From contig NZ_JOIX01000001.1 in the NCBI RefSeq assembly GCF_000720175.1, forward strand, positions 372,001 to 436,000: a DNA stretch of 64,000 bases. Reading direction: 5' to 3'. This DNA is from Streptomyces sp. NRRL S-337 (GTDB lineage: Bacteria; Actinomycetota; Actinomycetes; Streptomycetales; Streptomycetaceae). The notes beneath the pieces are model-generated. The model had not been told where the DNA came from. It searched no databases and saw nothing but the letters and a program-made list of their open reading frames with translations. Shown here one piece after another: positions 35,212 through 43,977 of this stretch. The position numbers and the translations under genes were made by a program. How positions within the stretch are numbered: the stretch's first letter is position 1; every line of letters begins with the position of its first letter.

Positions 35212-36728
35212 GAGGCGGGCACCTCCCCGCGCCCGGGGTCCTGCCCGGTGGTGCCGTAGCGCTCCCGCAGCTCGTCGGCGAGGCCGGGGAGCAGGGGCGC
35301 GGCCCAGGTGGCGAGGACCCGCAGGCCGTGGAGGGCCAGGGCGGGGTCGGTGGTGGCGCGGCCGGAGAGCAGGGCGAGCAGGTGGGCGGTGGTCTCGGCG
35401 GCCTGGCGGAGGCTGAAGGTCTCCAGGGTGTAGGCGCGTTGCATGCGGTCGCGGTAGCGGTCGAGGACCTCGGTGGTGGTCGGGTCGGGTGCGGCGGGCC
35501 GGTCGTAGGCGGTCAGGGCGGTGTGCAGTGCGGCGAGGGGGCGTTGCAGCCGGGTGTCGACGGTGGTGAGGAAGTTCCTCTCCGAGAAGTCGGCGGGCTG
35601 GTGTTCGGGGTTGGACAGGGCGAGGTGGAAGCGGACGGCATCGGCGCCGTGCTTGGTGACGAGGTCGCGGGCCCAGATGAGGTGGCCCCGGCTGGTGGAG
35701 AACTTGGCGCCCTCCAAGTGGAGGAACTCGTTGGTGATGATCGCGGCCGGTTCGGTCAGGCTGCCGTGGGCGAAGCGCAGGCCGAGGTGGGCGAAGGCGA
35801 AGTAGAAGGTGTTGTCGTAGCCGAGGAACTGCACCAGTTCGTCACCGGAGTGGTGGGCCCCAAGGTCCGGTGCCGGCCGGCCCGGGGCGAGCCCCGCGCG
35901 GGCGGTGGCGGCCATGTGGGTCAGGCCCGGCAGCATTTCGGCCCAGACGTTGAGGACCTGGCCGGGGAAGCCGTCGACCGGGACGGGTATGCCCCAGTCG
36001 GCGGGGTAGCTCACGGGGAAGTCGGGCAGCGGCCGGGCCAGCATCTCCTCGACGAAACGCAACACATGCGGCCGCATGGTGGCCCGGTGCCGGGTGTAGT
36101 AGGCCTCGAACCGGTCCCGGTAGTCCTCCAGGGGCAGGACGAGGATGTCGGTCCGGCGGGGTTCGGTGGCGGCCTGCTCGGCGGCGCCGCTGGGTGCCTG
36201 GTACAGCAGGGTGGCCGGCTCGTTGGGATGGCCGCAGGTTTCGCAGATCGCGCCGCAGGTCTCGGCCAGGCAATCGGGGCAGTACCCCGTGGTGAACCCT
36301 TCGAGGAGGTGGTGCCCGGTGGCCGGGTCGTAGGGGAAGGTCCAGGTGCGCCGGGCGAGGCGGCCGGCACGGTGGAGTTGGGCGAAGAAGTCACGGACAT
36401 GGGCGCGATATGCCTGGTCCGGGGTGGTGAAGGCGTCGACGGCGATGTCGGCGAGGCGGAGGGTTTCGCGGATGTCGCGGTTGCAGCGTGCGGCGAGTTC
36501 GGTGGGTTCGACGCCCAGCCGCCGCGCCGTGGTGACCACGTAGCTTTGGTGGTCGTCGCCGCCGGTGACGTACAGGGCGGTATGGCCCAGCATGCGCTGG
36601 GCCCGGCAGAAGACGTCGGCGGCGAGGTAGGGGCCCGAGAGGTGACCGAGGTGCAGGTCGCCGTTGGTGGTCGGGGGCGTGGCGGTGACGAGGAAGGAGC
36701 GGGGGCGCGTTGTGCGCTCGGCGGTCAT
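35205..36728 (-). CDS. Methionyl-tRNA-synthetase-like ligase, predicted N-N bond (hydrazine) synthetase
   Basis: A 507-residue class I synthetase-like enzyme. It has the HIGH-type motif HLGH (26-29), the KMSKS-type motif KFSTS (342-346), and a zinc knuckle with Cys150, 153, 158, 162 and 165 (YCPDCLAETCGAICETC). It is shorter than housekeeping MetRS and has no obvious tRNA-binding tail. It is encoded with an N-hydroxylase and a cupin. In the s56-p1 pathway, Spb40 (a cupin-MetRS fusion) condenses N6-hydroxylysine with glycine to form an N-N bond. By that precedent this enzyme should adenylate an amino acid and couple it to an N-hydroxy amine. The exact substrates are inferred. Confidence 0.82.
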   Translation of the reverse strand: MTAERTTRPRSFLVTATPPTTNGDLHLGHLSGPYLAADVFCRAQRMLGHTALYVTGGDDHQSYVVTTARRLGVEPTELAARCNRDIRETLRLADIAVDAFTTPDQAYRAHVRDFFAQLHRAGRLARRTWTFPYDPATGHHLLEGFTTGYCPDCLAETCGAICETCGHPNEPATLLYQAPSGAAEQAATEPRRTDILVLPLEDYRDRFEAYYTRHRATMRPHVLRFVEEMLARPLPDFPVSYPADWGIPVPVDGFPGQVLNVWAEMLPGLTHMAATARAGLAPGRPAPDLGAHHSGDELVQFLGYDNTFYFAFAHLGLRFAHGSLTEPAAIITNEFLHLEGAKFSTSRGHLIWARDLVTKHGADAVRFHLALSNPEHQPADFSERNFLTTVDTRLQRPLAALHTALTAYDRPAAPDPTTTEVLDRYRDRMQRAYTLETFSLRQAAETTAHLLALLSGRATTDPALALHGLRVLATWAAPLLPGLADELRERYGTTGQDPGRGEVPASW

Positions 36729-37081
36729 CGGGCCGCCCCGAAGGGGCCCATCGACCATACGGACACCATTTCCAGTTCCTCCTCGGCGGAGGTGTTCTCG
36801 AAGTGGTGGCGCCGGTGGGAGTCGACGACGAAGGCGTCGCCGGGGCCGATGGCCGTGCTCCCACCGTCGAGGTGGAGCAGGCCGGTGCCGCGGACGACGT
36901 AGAAGTGCTCGTGGTCGGCGTGGGAATGGGGCGTGGTGGTGGCGGCGGGGGCGACGGTGCACACGCCCATGCCGGCCTCGGAAGGGCCCGTCGAGCCCCA
37001 GGGCAGGATCCGGCGGAAGTCGCAGCCGTACTCCTGTGTCGTCGCGGCGTCGGCTCGCCGCTGAATGGGGGTGCTGCTCAC
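36725..37081 (-). CDS. Small cupin protein, predicted partner of the MetRS-like enzyme
   Basis: A 118-residue single-domain cupin. Motif 1 is HSHADHEHFYVVRGTG (His/His/Glu-or-His metal ligands); motif 2 is PGDAFVVDSHRRHHFEN. It begins at GTG 37081, which overlaps the hydroxylase stop, and ends overlapping the MetRS-like start (ATGA). In known hydrazine synthetases the cupin is fused N-terminal to the MetRS domain and rearranges the O-acylated hydroxylamine intermediate. Here the same order is kept as two genes. Metal content and role are inferred from the fusion. Confidence 0.85.
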   Translation of the reverse strand: MSSTPIQRRADAATTQEYGCDFRRILPWGSTGPSEAGMGVCTVAPAATTTPHSHADHEHFYVVRGTGLLHLDGGSTAIGPGDAFVVDSHRRHHFENTSAEEELEMVSVWSMGPFGAAR

Positions 37082-38448
37082 GCGTCGGCTCCTTCGAGGG
37101 CGTCGGAGAGGGGAAGTTGTCCGGGGCCGGCCGGGTCGGGGCGGGGGCCGAAGACGGAGTCGAGGATGCGGGCGGACCGGTGGGCGAGGACGGACAGCAG
37201 GGTGCTGCTCAGGCCGTGGGAGTGCTCGGCGGCGCCGTGCAGGAAGATGCGGGGCCGGCAGTCGGCGGTCGTTTCCACGGAGTAGTCACGCCGGATGCGC
37301 AGGGTGCCGTCGGGGGCGCGCAGGAGCAGGGGTTCGAGGCCGGTCAGCAGGTCACCGGCCTCGCGGAAGTCGTAGCCGGTGGCCAGGACGACGGCGTCGA
37401 ACCGGCTGGTGAGGGCCTGCCCGCTGGAGGGGGCGCGCAGGGTGACGAGGGCGGTCGGGCCGTCGGCCCGGCAGGCCGCCAGTTCCGTGAACCGGCACAG
37501 GCGCAGCCGGTCCTCGCCGCGGACGCGCTGGTCGTAGAGGAGCTCGGCGATGGCGCGAATGTCCTCGTCGTCGACGGCCGCGTAGTTGGTGGTGCGCAGC
37601 TCGGCCAGGATGGTGTGGCGGCGGGTGTCGTCGGCGGCGTGGAAGAGGTCGACGGACGCCGGGTCGAAGATCTCGTTGGCCAGCGGACTGCTGTTGGCGG
37701 GGACGAGGGCGAACCCGCGGTGGGCCAGGGTGATGTCGGCGTAGGGGAATTCGCGGGCCAGGTAGCGGAAGACCTCCGCGGCGCTCTGGCCGGCTCCGAC
37801 GACGAGGAAGCGGTGGGGCAGGTCGCGGCCGCGCTGGTGGAAGCGGTCGATGCTGGGCAGGAAAGTGCTGCTGTGGAAGGTGACACCGCTGTCGAGGGCG
37901 TCGCGCTCGACCCCGGCCGGAACGACGGGCCGGCCGCCGGGTGCCAGGGACACGTGGTCGGCGGCGATGGTGTGCTTGTCCCCGGTGATGTCGCGGTAGT
38001 CGACCTCCAGGTGGCTGACGCCCCCGTCGGTACCGGTGACCGGCCGGACCCGTTCCACGAGGTAGCCGTAGGAGACGTGGTGGGCGAGCCGGTCCGCGGC
38101 CCAGCCGAAGTAGTCGGCGTATTCGCGTCGGGTGGGGTGCAGGGTGCCGAGGTTGAGGAACTGTTCGAGCCGCCCCTTGCCGACCAGGTAGTTGGTGAAG
38201 GAGAACGGGCTGGTGGGGTCCTGGGGGCTGACGAGGTCCTTGAGGAAGGCGATCTGCATCCGGGTGCCGTCCAGGAGCATGTCGGGATGCCAGCTGAAGG
38301 CGGGCCGGGCTTCCAGGCAGTGCAGGCGGGCCCGTACGGACGAGGCGCGGGTGGAGTCGCACACGGCGGCGAGCGACAGGTGGGACGGGCCGAAGCCCAC
38401 GCCGAGCAGCCCGTAGTGCGGGAACCGCCGCAAGGAGGTGCCGGTCAC
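37078..38448 (-). CDS. Lysine/ornithine N-monooxygenase (SidA/IucD family)
   Basis: A 456-residue flavin-dependent N-hydroxylating monooxygenase. The FAD motif is GVGFGPSHLSLA (16-27), the substrate region is FSWHPDMLLDGTRMQIAFLK, the NADPH motif is VVGAGQSAAEVF (217-228) and the C-terminal ATGYDF motif is present. The family hydroxylates the side-chain amine of lysine or ornithine; which one is used here cannot be read. GTG 38446-38448 overlaps the NRPS stop (GTGA). Beside the cupin and MetRS-like genes it probably supplies the N-hydroxy amino acid for hydrazine formation. A hydroxamate siderophore is the alternative role. Confidence 0.9.
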   Translation of the reverse strand: MTGTSLRRFPHYGLLGVGFGPSHLSLAAVCDSTRASSVRARLHCLEARPAFSWHPDMLLDGTRMQIAFLKDLVSPQDPTSPFSFTNYLVGKGRLEQFLNLGTLHPTRREYADYFGWAADRLAHHVSYGYLVERVRPVTGTDGGVSHLEVDYRDITGDKHTIAADHVSLAPGGRPVVPAGVERDALDSGVTFHSSTFLPSIDRFHQRGRDLPHRFLVVGAGQSAAEVFRYLAREFPYADITLAHRGFALVPANSSPLANEIFDPASVDLFHAADDTRRHTILAELRTTNYAAVDDEDIRAIAELLYDQRVRGEDRLRLCRFTELAACRADGPTALVTLRAPSSGQALTSRFDAVVLATGYDFREAGDLLTGLEPLLLRAPDGTLRIRRDYSVETTADCRPRIFLHGAAEHSHGLSSTLLSVLAHRSARILDSVFGPRPDPAGPGQLPLSDALEGADA

Positions 38449-41400
38449 GCGGATCGGCCCTCCTCGTCGGTGCGGAAGGAGGCGAGGTGATGGACGGTGC
38501 CCCTGCGGGTGAACAGGTCGCGCAGTGCGAAGGAGAATCCTTGCGCGCGGGCGAGCGAGGTGACCTTGAGCGCCGCCAGGGAGCTGCCGCCCAGTTCCAG
38601 GAACGGGGTGTGCACGTCCACGGCGTCGCTGCCGGTGCGCAGAACGGTGGCCCAGATGTCGGCCAGGGCGGCCTCGTTCGGGGTGTCGGGTGGGGCGGTG
38701 GGCCCGCCGGGAAGGGGCCGTGGAGTCGTGGCGGCGGGTGCCGTCTCCTGCGCAGGGCGGGGCGGCAGGCAGCCGGCGACGCGGTCGAGGAGTTTGCCGA
38801 GGGGTTCGCCACCGCCGTCGGCGATCGCCTCCAGGACGTCGCGGAAGGCGCCCATGACGCGGTCGACGGTCTCGCGGTCGAAGTGGGCGAGGTCGTACTC
38901 GGCCTGGAAGGTCAGCTCGCCCTCGGCCATCACGCCGATGGTGAAGGGGTAGTTGGTCCAGCCGAGGTTGCGCTCGTGCCGTACGGAGATGCCGTCGCGG
39001 CCGGCCCACCCGATGCCGTGGGGGATGTTCTCGAAGATCAGCAGCGATTCGAAGAGGGGGCGGCCGCTGGGGACGTCGGGATGCTCCTGGATCAGGGGCA
39101 GGGGGTAGTGCTCGTGGGCCCGGGCGGTGACCTGGGTGCGCTGGACATCGTGGAGCCAGCCGGCTACGGGCCGAGCGGGGTCGAGGATGAGCCGCATCGG
39201 CAGGATGTTGACGAAGATGCCGGCCATGTCCTCGATGTGGGACAGGCCGACGGGCCGGTGGGTGATGGTCATCCCGAAGCACACGTCGTGCTGTGCGCTG
39301 AGCCCGGAGATCACCGTCGCCCAGGCGCCCTGGATGAGGGAGTTGAGGGTGAGCCGGTGGGCCCGTGCGTAGGCCGTCAACCTGTCGGTCAGGTCTGTGC
39401 CGACGGGGTAGGCGGCGCCCGCGTGCATCTCCTGGGGGCTTGCGGACAGGCCGGGCCGGGCCGTACGGCCGATCGTGGTCGGTCCCTCGAAGCCCGCGAG
39501 GTGGCCGGTCCAGTAGTCCCGTGAGGCACGGCCGTCCTGGGCGCGGACGAAGGCGACGTAGTCGCTGAAGGGGCGGGTGGCCGGTAGATGGGGCGACGTG
39601 CCGCGGCGGCGGGCGTGGTAGATCTCCAGGGAGTCGCGCAGGAGCAGGAAGAGCGACCAGACATCCAGGATGAGGTGGTGGTAGCTCATGACGAGCCGGT
39701 GCCGGTCGGCGCCGGTGCGGATGACGGCCAGCCGGAAGAGCGGAGCCTGTTCGTACGCGAAGCCGCGGCGCCGGTCCTCGGCGAGGTGGGCGTCCAACAG
39801 GCCGCGTTGCCGCCCCTCAGGCATGCTCGACCAGTCCAGGACGGTCCACTCCAACGCGGCCTGCCGCTGGACGACCTGTAAGGGTTCCGCCAAACCCTTC
39901 ACCGCGATCCACGACCGCAGAATCTCGTGCCGGCCGACGACCTCCTGCCAGGCCCGGTGGTAGGCGTCGAGATCGAGCTCGCCTTCGAGGGTGTAGAGGA
40001 ACTGCTCGACGTAGACGCCCGAGTCGGGGTCGAGCAACGAGTGGAAGAGCATGCCCTTCTGCATCTCGGTGACGGGGTGCACCGTGGCGATGCCCTCGGG
40101 CTCGGCGGCGATCCGCCGTACGACCTGGAGGTCCTCGTCGGCCACCGTGAAGGGCCCGGCGACGAACGCGCCGTCGAAATCGCCGCGGTCACGGAGCCGT
40201 TCCTCGACGACGGCCGCGGTCTCCGCGATCGTCGGCGTGGCGAAGAACTGGGTGGAACTCAGCCCCAGCCCCTTCGTATTGGCCTTCGCACTGATGAGGA
40301 AGCCCTGGATGGAGTCGCCGCCGAGCGCGAGGAAGTCGTCGTGGATGCCGACCCGCGGCAGGGCGAGCACCTCCTCCCACAGCCCGCACAGGTACCGCTC
40401 CACCTCGTTGCGCGGCGGGTGGTACTCCTCCGACAGCTCCAGCCGGACCCCGTCCTGGCCGGCCAGCGCCCGGCGGTCCACCTTGCCGTTGTGCGTGAGC
40501 GGGATGGTGTCGACGACCGTGAAGGCGGCAGGGACCATGTAGTCGGGCAGCAGTCCCGCGAGGCGGGCGCGGATGTCGGCCGCGGTCGGTGGTGTGCCGT
40601 CGCAGGTGAGGTAGGCGACCAGGCGCTGGTGGCCGCCCGCGCCCCGGCGACCCACGGCGACGGCCGCGCTGACACCGGGGACCTCGCGTAATCGGGCCTC
40701 CACTTCGCCGAGTTCCACCCGGTAGCCGGCAATCTTGACCTGGTCGTCCAGGCGGCCGAGGAGCTCCAGACGGCCGTCGGCCGCCAGCCGGCCCAGGTCG
40801 CCGGTGCGGAACAGCCGGCCGTGCGGGCTGTCGGTGAACTTCGCCTGCGTCAGCTCGGGCAAGCGGTCGTAACCCTCGGCCATACCGGCACCCGTGAGGC
40901 ACAGTTCCCCGGTCTCGCCGTCGGGCACCGGGCGCAGGTCCTCGTCCAGGATCAGCGGGGTGAGTTCGGCGGGCCTTCCGACCGGCACGAAACCGTCGTA
41001 CGTGGCGCCGGGCCGGCATTCCCAATAACCGGCATACAACGCTTCCGTCAGGCCGTAGACGTTGAACAGCCGGGCCGACAGACCGACCGAGAAGAACGCC
41101 TCCGGCAGCGATCCGGGCATCGCATCACTGCTGCAAAAGACGTACTTCAGCGAGGAGAGGGACGCGAAGCGGGGGTTGTCCAGCATGCCGGAGAGCAGCG
41201 CCGGCACCACCATCAGCGTCGTCACCCGGCCCGCGTCGAGCCATTCGACGAGGCGGTCCGGATCCTTGTGCTCACCGGGCGGCACGACCACGGCGGTGCC
41301 GCCGGAGAGCATGGGCCAGAAGACCTCCCGCACCAGGTTGGTGATGCTGAGTGTGGTCCGCAGCAGGTGCCGGTCACCGCGGTCCAGGGGGAACGTCCGC

Positions 41401-41927
41401 TGCAGCCACTGTTGTCCGCTGAGCAGGGCGCGGTGGGTGAGCATGACGCCCTTGGGAACGCCCGTGGAGCCGGAGGTGTAGAAGATGAACGCGAGGGCGT
41501 CGTCGGCCAGGCGCACGGGTGTGGCGGGTGGTGCAGGGACCTCGTGCAGCAGGTCCTCGACGGCGACGGCACGCACACCGGACGGCCAGGGCGCACCGAT
41601 CAGGGCGCGTTCGGTGAGCACGACGCGGGCCCGGGAGAACTCCAGGATCGTCCGGCGCCGCTCCGCCGGATCCTCCGGGTCGACGGGCACACAGACCGCG
41701 CCGGCGCGCAGCAGGCCGAACAGGGCCGGCCACAACCGCAGGGACCGCGTCAGATGCAGGCCCACGCGGTCACCGGGCCGCACGCCCAGCAACGCCAACC
41801 CGGCCGAGACCCGGTCGGCACCGGTCTCGGCCTGTCCGAAGGTCAGGGTGTCATCGCCGAGGAGCGCGGCGATCCCTTCCCCGTCCGTCCGTGCCTGGGT
41901 GGTCAGCAGATCGTGCAGAAACGGCAT
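38445..41927 (-). CDS. Nonribosomal peptide synthetase, A-T-C-T
   Basis: About 1,160 residues from ATG 41927; the frame continues to a GTG at 41984. Order: adenylation (about 5-490; FYTSGSTGVPKG, NVYGLTEA, FRTGDLGR, catalytic Lys in THNGKVDR), carrier 1 (LGGDS, Ser539), condensation (about 615-1040; SYHHLILDVW with the HHxxxD motif), carrier 2 (LGGSS, Ser1116). At the place where amino-acid A domains have FD (Asp235 of PheA), this one reads SITNLVREVFW, so the usual alpha-amino ligand seems absent. Carrier 2 has no adenylation domain and the protein has no thioesterase domain. It is the first gene of the operon. Confidence 0.9.
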   Translation of the reverse strand: MPFLHDLLTTQARTDGEGIAALLGDDTLTFGQAETGADRVSAGLALLGVRPGDRVGLHLTRSLRLWPALFGLLRAGAVCVPVDPEDPAERRRTILEFSRARVVLTERALIGAPWPSGVRAVAVEDLLHEVPAPPATPVRLADDALAFIFYTSGSTGVPKGVMLTHRALLSGQQWLQRTFPLDRGDRHLLRTTLSITNLVREVFWPMLSGGTAVVVPPGEHKDPDRLVEWLDAGRVTTLMVVPALLSGMLDNPRFASLSSLKYVFCSSDAMPGSLPEAFFSVGLSARLFNVYGLTEALYAGYWECRPGATYDGFVPVGRPAELTPLILDEDLRPVPDGETGELCLTGAGMAEGYDRLPELTQAKFTDSPHGRLFRTGDLGRLAADGRLELLGRLDDQVKIAGYRVELGEVEARLREVPGVSAAVAVGRRGAGGHQRLVAYLTCDGTPPTAADIRARLAGLLPDYMVPAAFTVVDTIPLTHNGKVDRRALAGQDGVRLELSEEYHPPRNEVERYLCGLWEEVLALPRVGIHDDFLALGGDSIQGFLISAKANTKGLGLSSTQFFATPTIAETAAVVEERLRDRGDFDGAFVAGPFTVADEDLQVVRRIAAEPEGIATVHPVTEMQKGMLFHSLLDPDSGVYVEQFLYTLEGELDLDAYHRAWQEVVGRHEILRSWIAVKGLAEPLQVVQRQAALEWTVLDWSSMPEGRQRGLLDAHLAEDRRRGFAYEQAPLFRLAVIRTGADRHRLVMSYHHLILDVWSLFLLLRDSLEIYHARRRGTSPHLPATRPFSDYVAFVRAQDGRASRDYWTGHLAGFEGPTTIGRTARPGLSASPQEMHAGAAYPVGTDLTDRLTAYARAHRLTLNSLIQGAWATVISGLSAQHDVCFGMTITHRPVGLSHIEDMAGIFVNILPMRLILDPARPVAGWLHDVQRTQVTARAHEHYPLPLIQEHPDVPSGRPLFESLLIFENIPHGIGWAGRDGISVRHERNLGWTNYPFTIGVMAEGELTFQAEYDLAHFDRETVDRVMGAFRDVLEAIADGGGEPLGKLLDRVAGCLPPRPAQETAPAATTPRPLPGGPTAPPDTPNEAALADIWATVLRTGSDAVDVHTPFLELGGSSLAALKVTSLARAQGFSFALRDLFTRRGTVHHLASFRTDEEGRSA

Positions 41928-41970
41928 GGAGAAACCACCGATCTCCGCCAGTCGCGGAAAAGTCTGAGTG

Positions 41971-42003
41971 GGACTGCGCTGCACACGTGAGGACTGCGCT
42001 GCA
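41971..42003. repeat. 13-bp direct repeat at the NRPS 5' end
   Basis: GGACTGCGCTGCA occurs at 41971-41983 and 41991-42003, a 20-bp period, at the upstream GTG candidate of the NRPS gene. It may be a regulatory site or a small duplication. It makes the true NRPS start uncertain. Confidence 0.45.
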
Positions 42004-42079
42004 TACGTAAGGAAGCGTGGGAACGGCCTGATGGTCCCGTGCCACAGGCATGTTTAATTGACCCGCCAGGAACGCGGAA

Positions 42080-42800
42080 GGGCGGGAATCAGACGTCTGC
42101 CTGCCCACCGACCCCATGCAGCATCCGACCCGCGAGGGGTGGACCCCACGAGCCTGAACACCCTTGAACCCCATGGCCAGCGCGGCAGTGCAGGAGCCGG
42201 GGCCGCCCTCGACCTCCAACACCGCCCGCAGCCTGACGGTGAGGAAGGCCGACGACTCCATGGGGGCCGTGGTGCGCAAGGGGACCCAGAGCACGGCCGG
42301 AACGTCCCAGAACGCCACCAACTGGCCCTGGCCATGGGTGACTTCCTTGACAGCCCGGGGGAGTCATGCGCCGTAGACCTGGGCGAACGTGGTGAACGCC
42401 GCCCGGGCGCGGCCGCGGTCCTCGGCGTTGCAGATCTCCGGGGAGGGCCTCCTTCCTCCTTGGCTGCGCCGACTTCGGCGCGGAAGCAGAGACATTGGCC
42501 GTTTTGTGAACCCAACCTTTTGCCCGTGGGTCTCGGGAGCACCTCGGTCGGCGTTTTCCAGAGGTCCGGGCACCTCCCCACCGCGAGCGAGCACCGGGCG
42601 CGCATGCCCCCGCGGGCTTGCCGCTGTCGCTCCACCGGCCTGGCTATTCCTCCGGGCGAATCCAGGCCCGGGCAAGTTCCGCGACCCAGGCGGCCGCCGC
42701 ATCCGCACCGGGCGGCGGCGCACCGACCACGACGAGTTCGGTGACCCCGCCGCATCAAGTGCCGGCAGGTGCTCCGGGACGCCATCGCTCAGCCACTCGC
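42080..42800 (-). pseudogene. Decayed IS256-family transposase
   Basis: Pieces of one IS256-type transposase appear in order but in different minus-strand frames: GGMRARCSLAVGRCPDLWKT, then GWVHKTANVSASAPKSAQP, then EICNAEDRGRARAAFTTFAQ with VYGA, then LVAFWDVPAVLWVPLRTTAP and MESSAFLTVRLRA, ending with GPGSCTAALAMGFK. The family consensus has LAVGDGALGFW, CWVHKTANVLAALPKSAQP, EIYNAED and HWVHLRTTNPIESTF. At least three frameshifts break it, and the N-terminus is not recognisable. It fills the gap upstream of the NRPS operon. Confidence 0.7.
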
Positions 42801-43036
42801 ATCCGCCACCTCCGGGCGCCACCTTAAGTACCAAGCGCGGACGCGCCCGGGCGACATGGCTGGCGTCGGTTGCGGAGGCTCGTTGAAATTCCCCACCCAG
42901 GGGCCCCACCCACCTGTCCATGAGGCGCTCGCCACGCGAGACGATCGGACATGCGAGTGAGACTGTGAGCCATTCAGAAGCTCATTCGATCTCCGTACGG
43001 TGGACACCACCACACCGAATCAACAGGGAGATCCCG

Positions 43037-43960
43037 ATGCGAGCTGTCATCCAGAACACCTTCGGCGGCCCGGAGGTCCTCAAGGTCACCGAGGTCGAAC
43101 GCCCCCGCCCGCTCTCCGGCGAGGTACTCATCCGGGTCCACGCCAGCGCGGTCAACCCCGTCGACGCCGCCGTCAGATCCGGTGCGTTCCCGCTCCTGGG
43201 CGAGCCGCCGTTCGGCGTCGGCTGGGACATCTCCGGGGTCGTGGAAGAGGCGGGACCCGGCGCCCGGTTCGCGGTGGGCGACGAGGTGTACGGGATGCCG
43301 TTCTTCCCCCGCGCCGCCACCGGTTACGCCGAATACGTCGCCGCCCCGTCGCGGCAGGTCGCCCGCAAGCCCACCACCCTCGATCACGTACACGCCGCCG
43401 CCCTGCCGCTCGCCGCGCTCACCGCCTGGCAGGGACTGGTGGACGCGGCGCGCATCAAGGAAGGCGACCGGGTGCTGATCCACCGCGCAGCCGGCGGCGT
43501 CGGCCACCTCGCCGTGCAGATCGCCAAGGCGCACGGCGCGCACGTCACCGCAATCGCCAGTGCCGCCAGGCACGAGTTCGTGACCAACCTGGGAGCGGAC
43601 GAGGTGATCGACTACCACACCACCGACTTCACCGACGCGGTAAAGGACGCGGACGTGGTCTTCGATTCCACCGCCCAAGGCGCACGTTCGCTGCGCGCGC
43701 TGCGCCCGGGAGGCGTGCTGGTCAGCATCCTCGAACACGGCGACACCGACCTCGCGGCCACCGTCGCGGCGGCCGGTCGGCGCTTCGCCGGAATCTCCGT
43801 GGAGCCGGACTACGCAAGCCTGGAGGCGATCGCCGCGCTCGTGGACGCCGGCCGGATCCGCCCCCACGTCGAGCAGACCTTCCCACTGGCCGAGGTCGGC
43901 AAGGCACACGAGCTGATCGAGTCGGGGCGGGTGCAGGGCAAGGTCGTACTGACGGTCTGA
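43037..43960 (+). CDS. NADP-dependent quinone-oxidoreductase-like enzyme (MDR, zinc-independent)
   Basis: A 307-residue medium-chain reductase: the GroES-like half (residues 1-125; VHASAVNPVDAAVRSG) and Rossmann half (HRAAGGVGHLAVQIAKAHGA with the GxGxxG-like AGGVG). It lacks the Cys/His zinc ligands, as in quinone oxidoreductases. It likely reduces quinones or enones with NADPH. ATG 43037 follows GGGAG. An AraC regulator lies just downstream on the same strand, separated by a small repeat-rich gap. Confidence 0.9.
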   Translation: MRAVIQNTFGGPEVLKVTEVERPRPLSGEVLIRVHASAVNPVDAAVRSGAFPLLGEPPFGVGWDISGVVEEAGPGARFAVGDEVYGMPFFPRAATGYAEYVAAPSRQVARKPTTLDHVHAAALPLAALTAWQGLVDAARIKEGDRVLIHRAAGGVGHLAVQIAKAHGAHVTAIASAARHEFVTNLGADEVIDYHTTDFTDAVKDADVVFDSTAQGARSLRALRPGGVLVSILEHGDTDLAATVAAAGRRFAGISVEPDYASLEAIAALVDAGRIRPHVEQTFPLAEVGKAHELIESGRVQGKVVLTV

Positions 43961-43977
43961 TACGGATACCGGCCGCT

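Noticed and set aside
35205..36728. MetRS-like gene as a resistance copy of methionyl-tRNA synthetase
   Set aside because: It is embedded by overlaps between cupin and thioesterase genes and appears to lack a tRNA-binding tail. A housekeeping or resistance role would not explain the cupin partner.
37078..41927. Operon read as a hydroxamate siderophore cluster
   Set aside because: The N-hydroxylase and NRPS alone would fit, but there is no formyl- or acetyltransferase and no siderophore uptake gene, and the cupin plus MetRS-like pair fits hydrazine formation better. It is kept only as an alternative.
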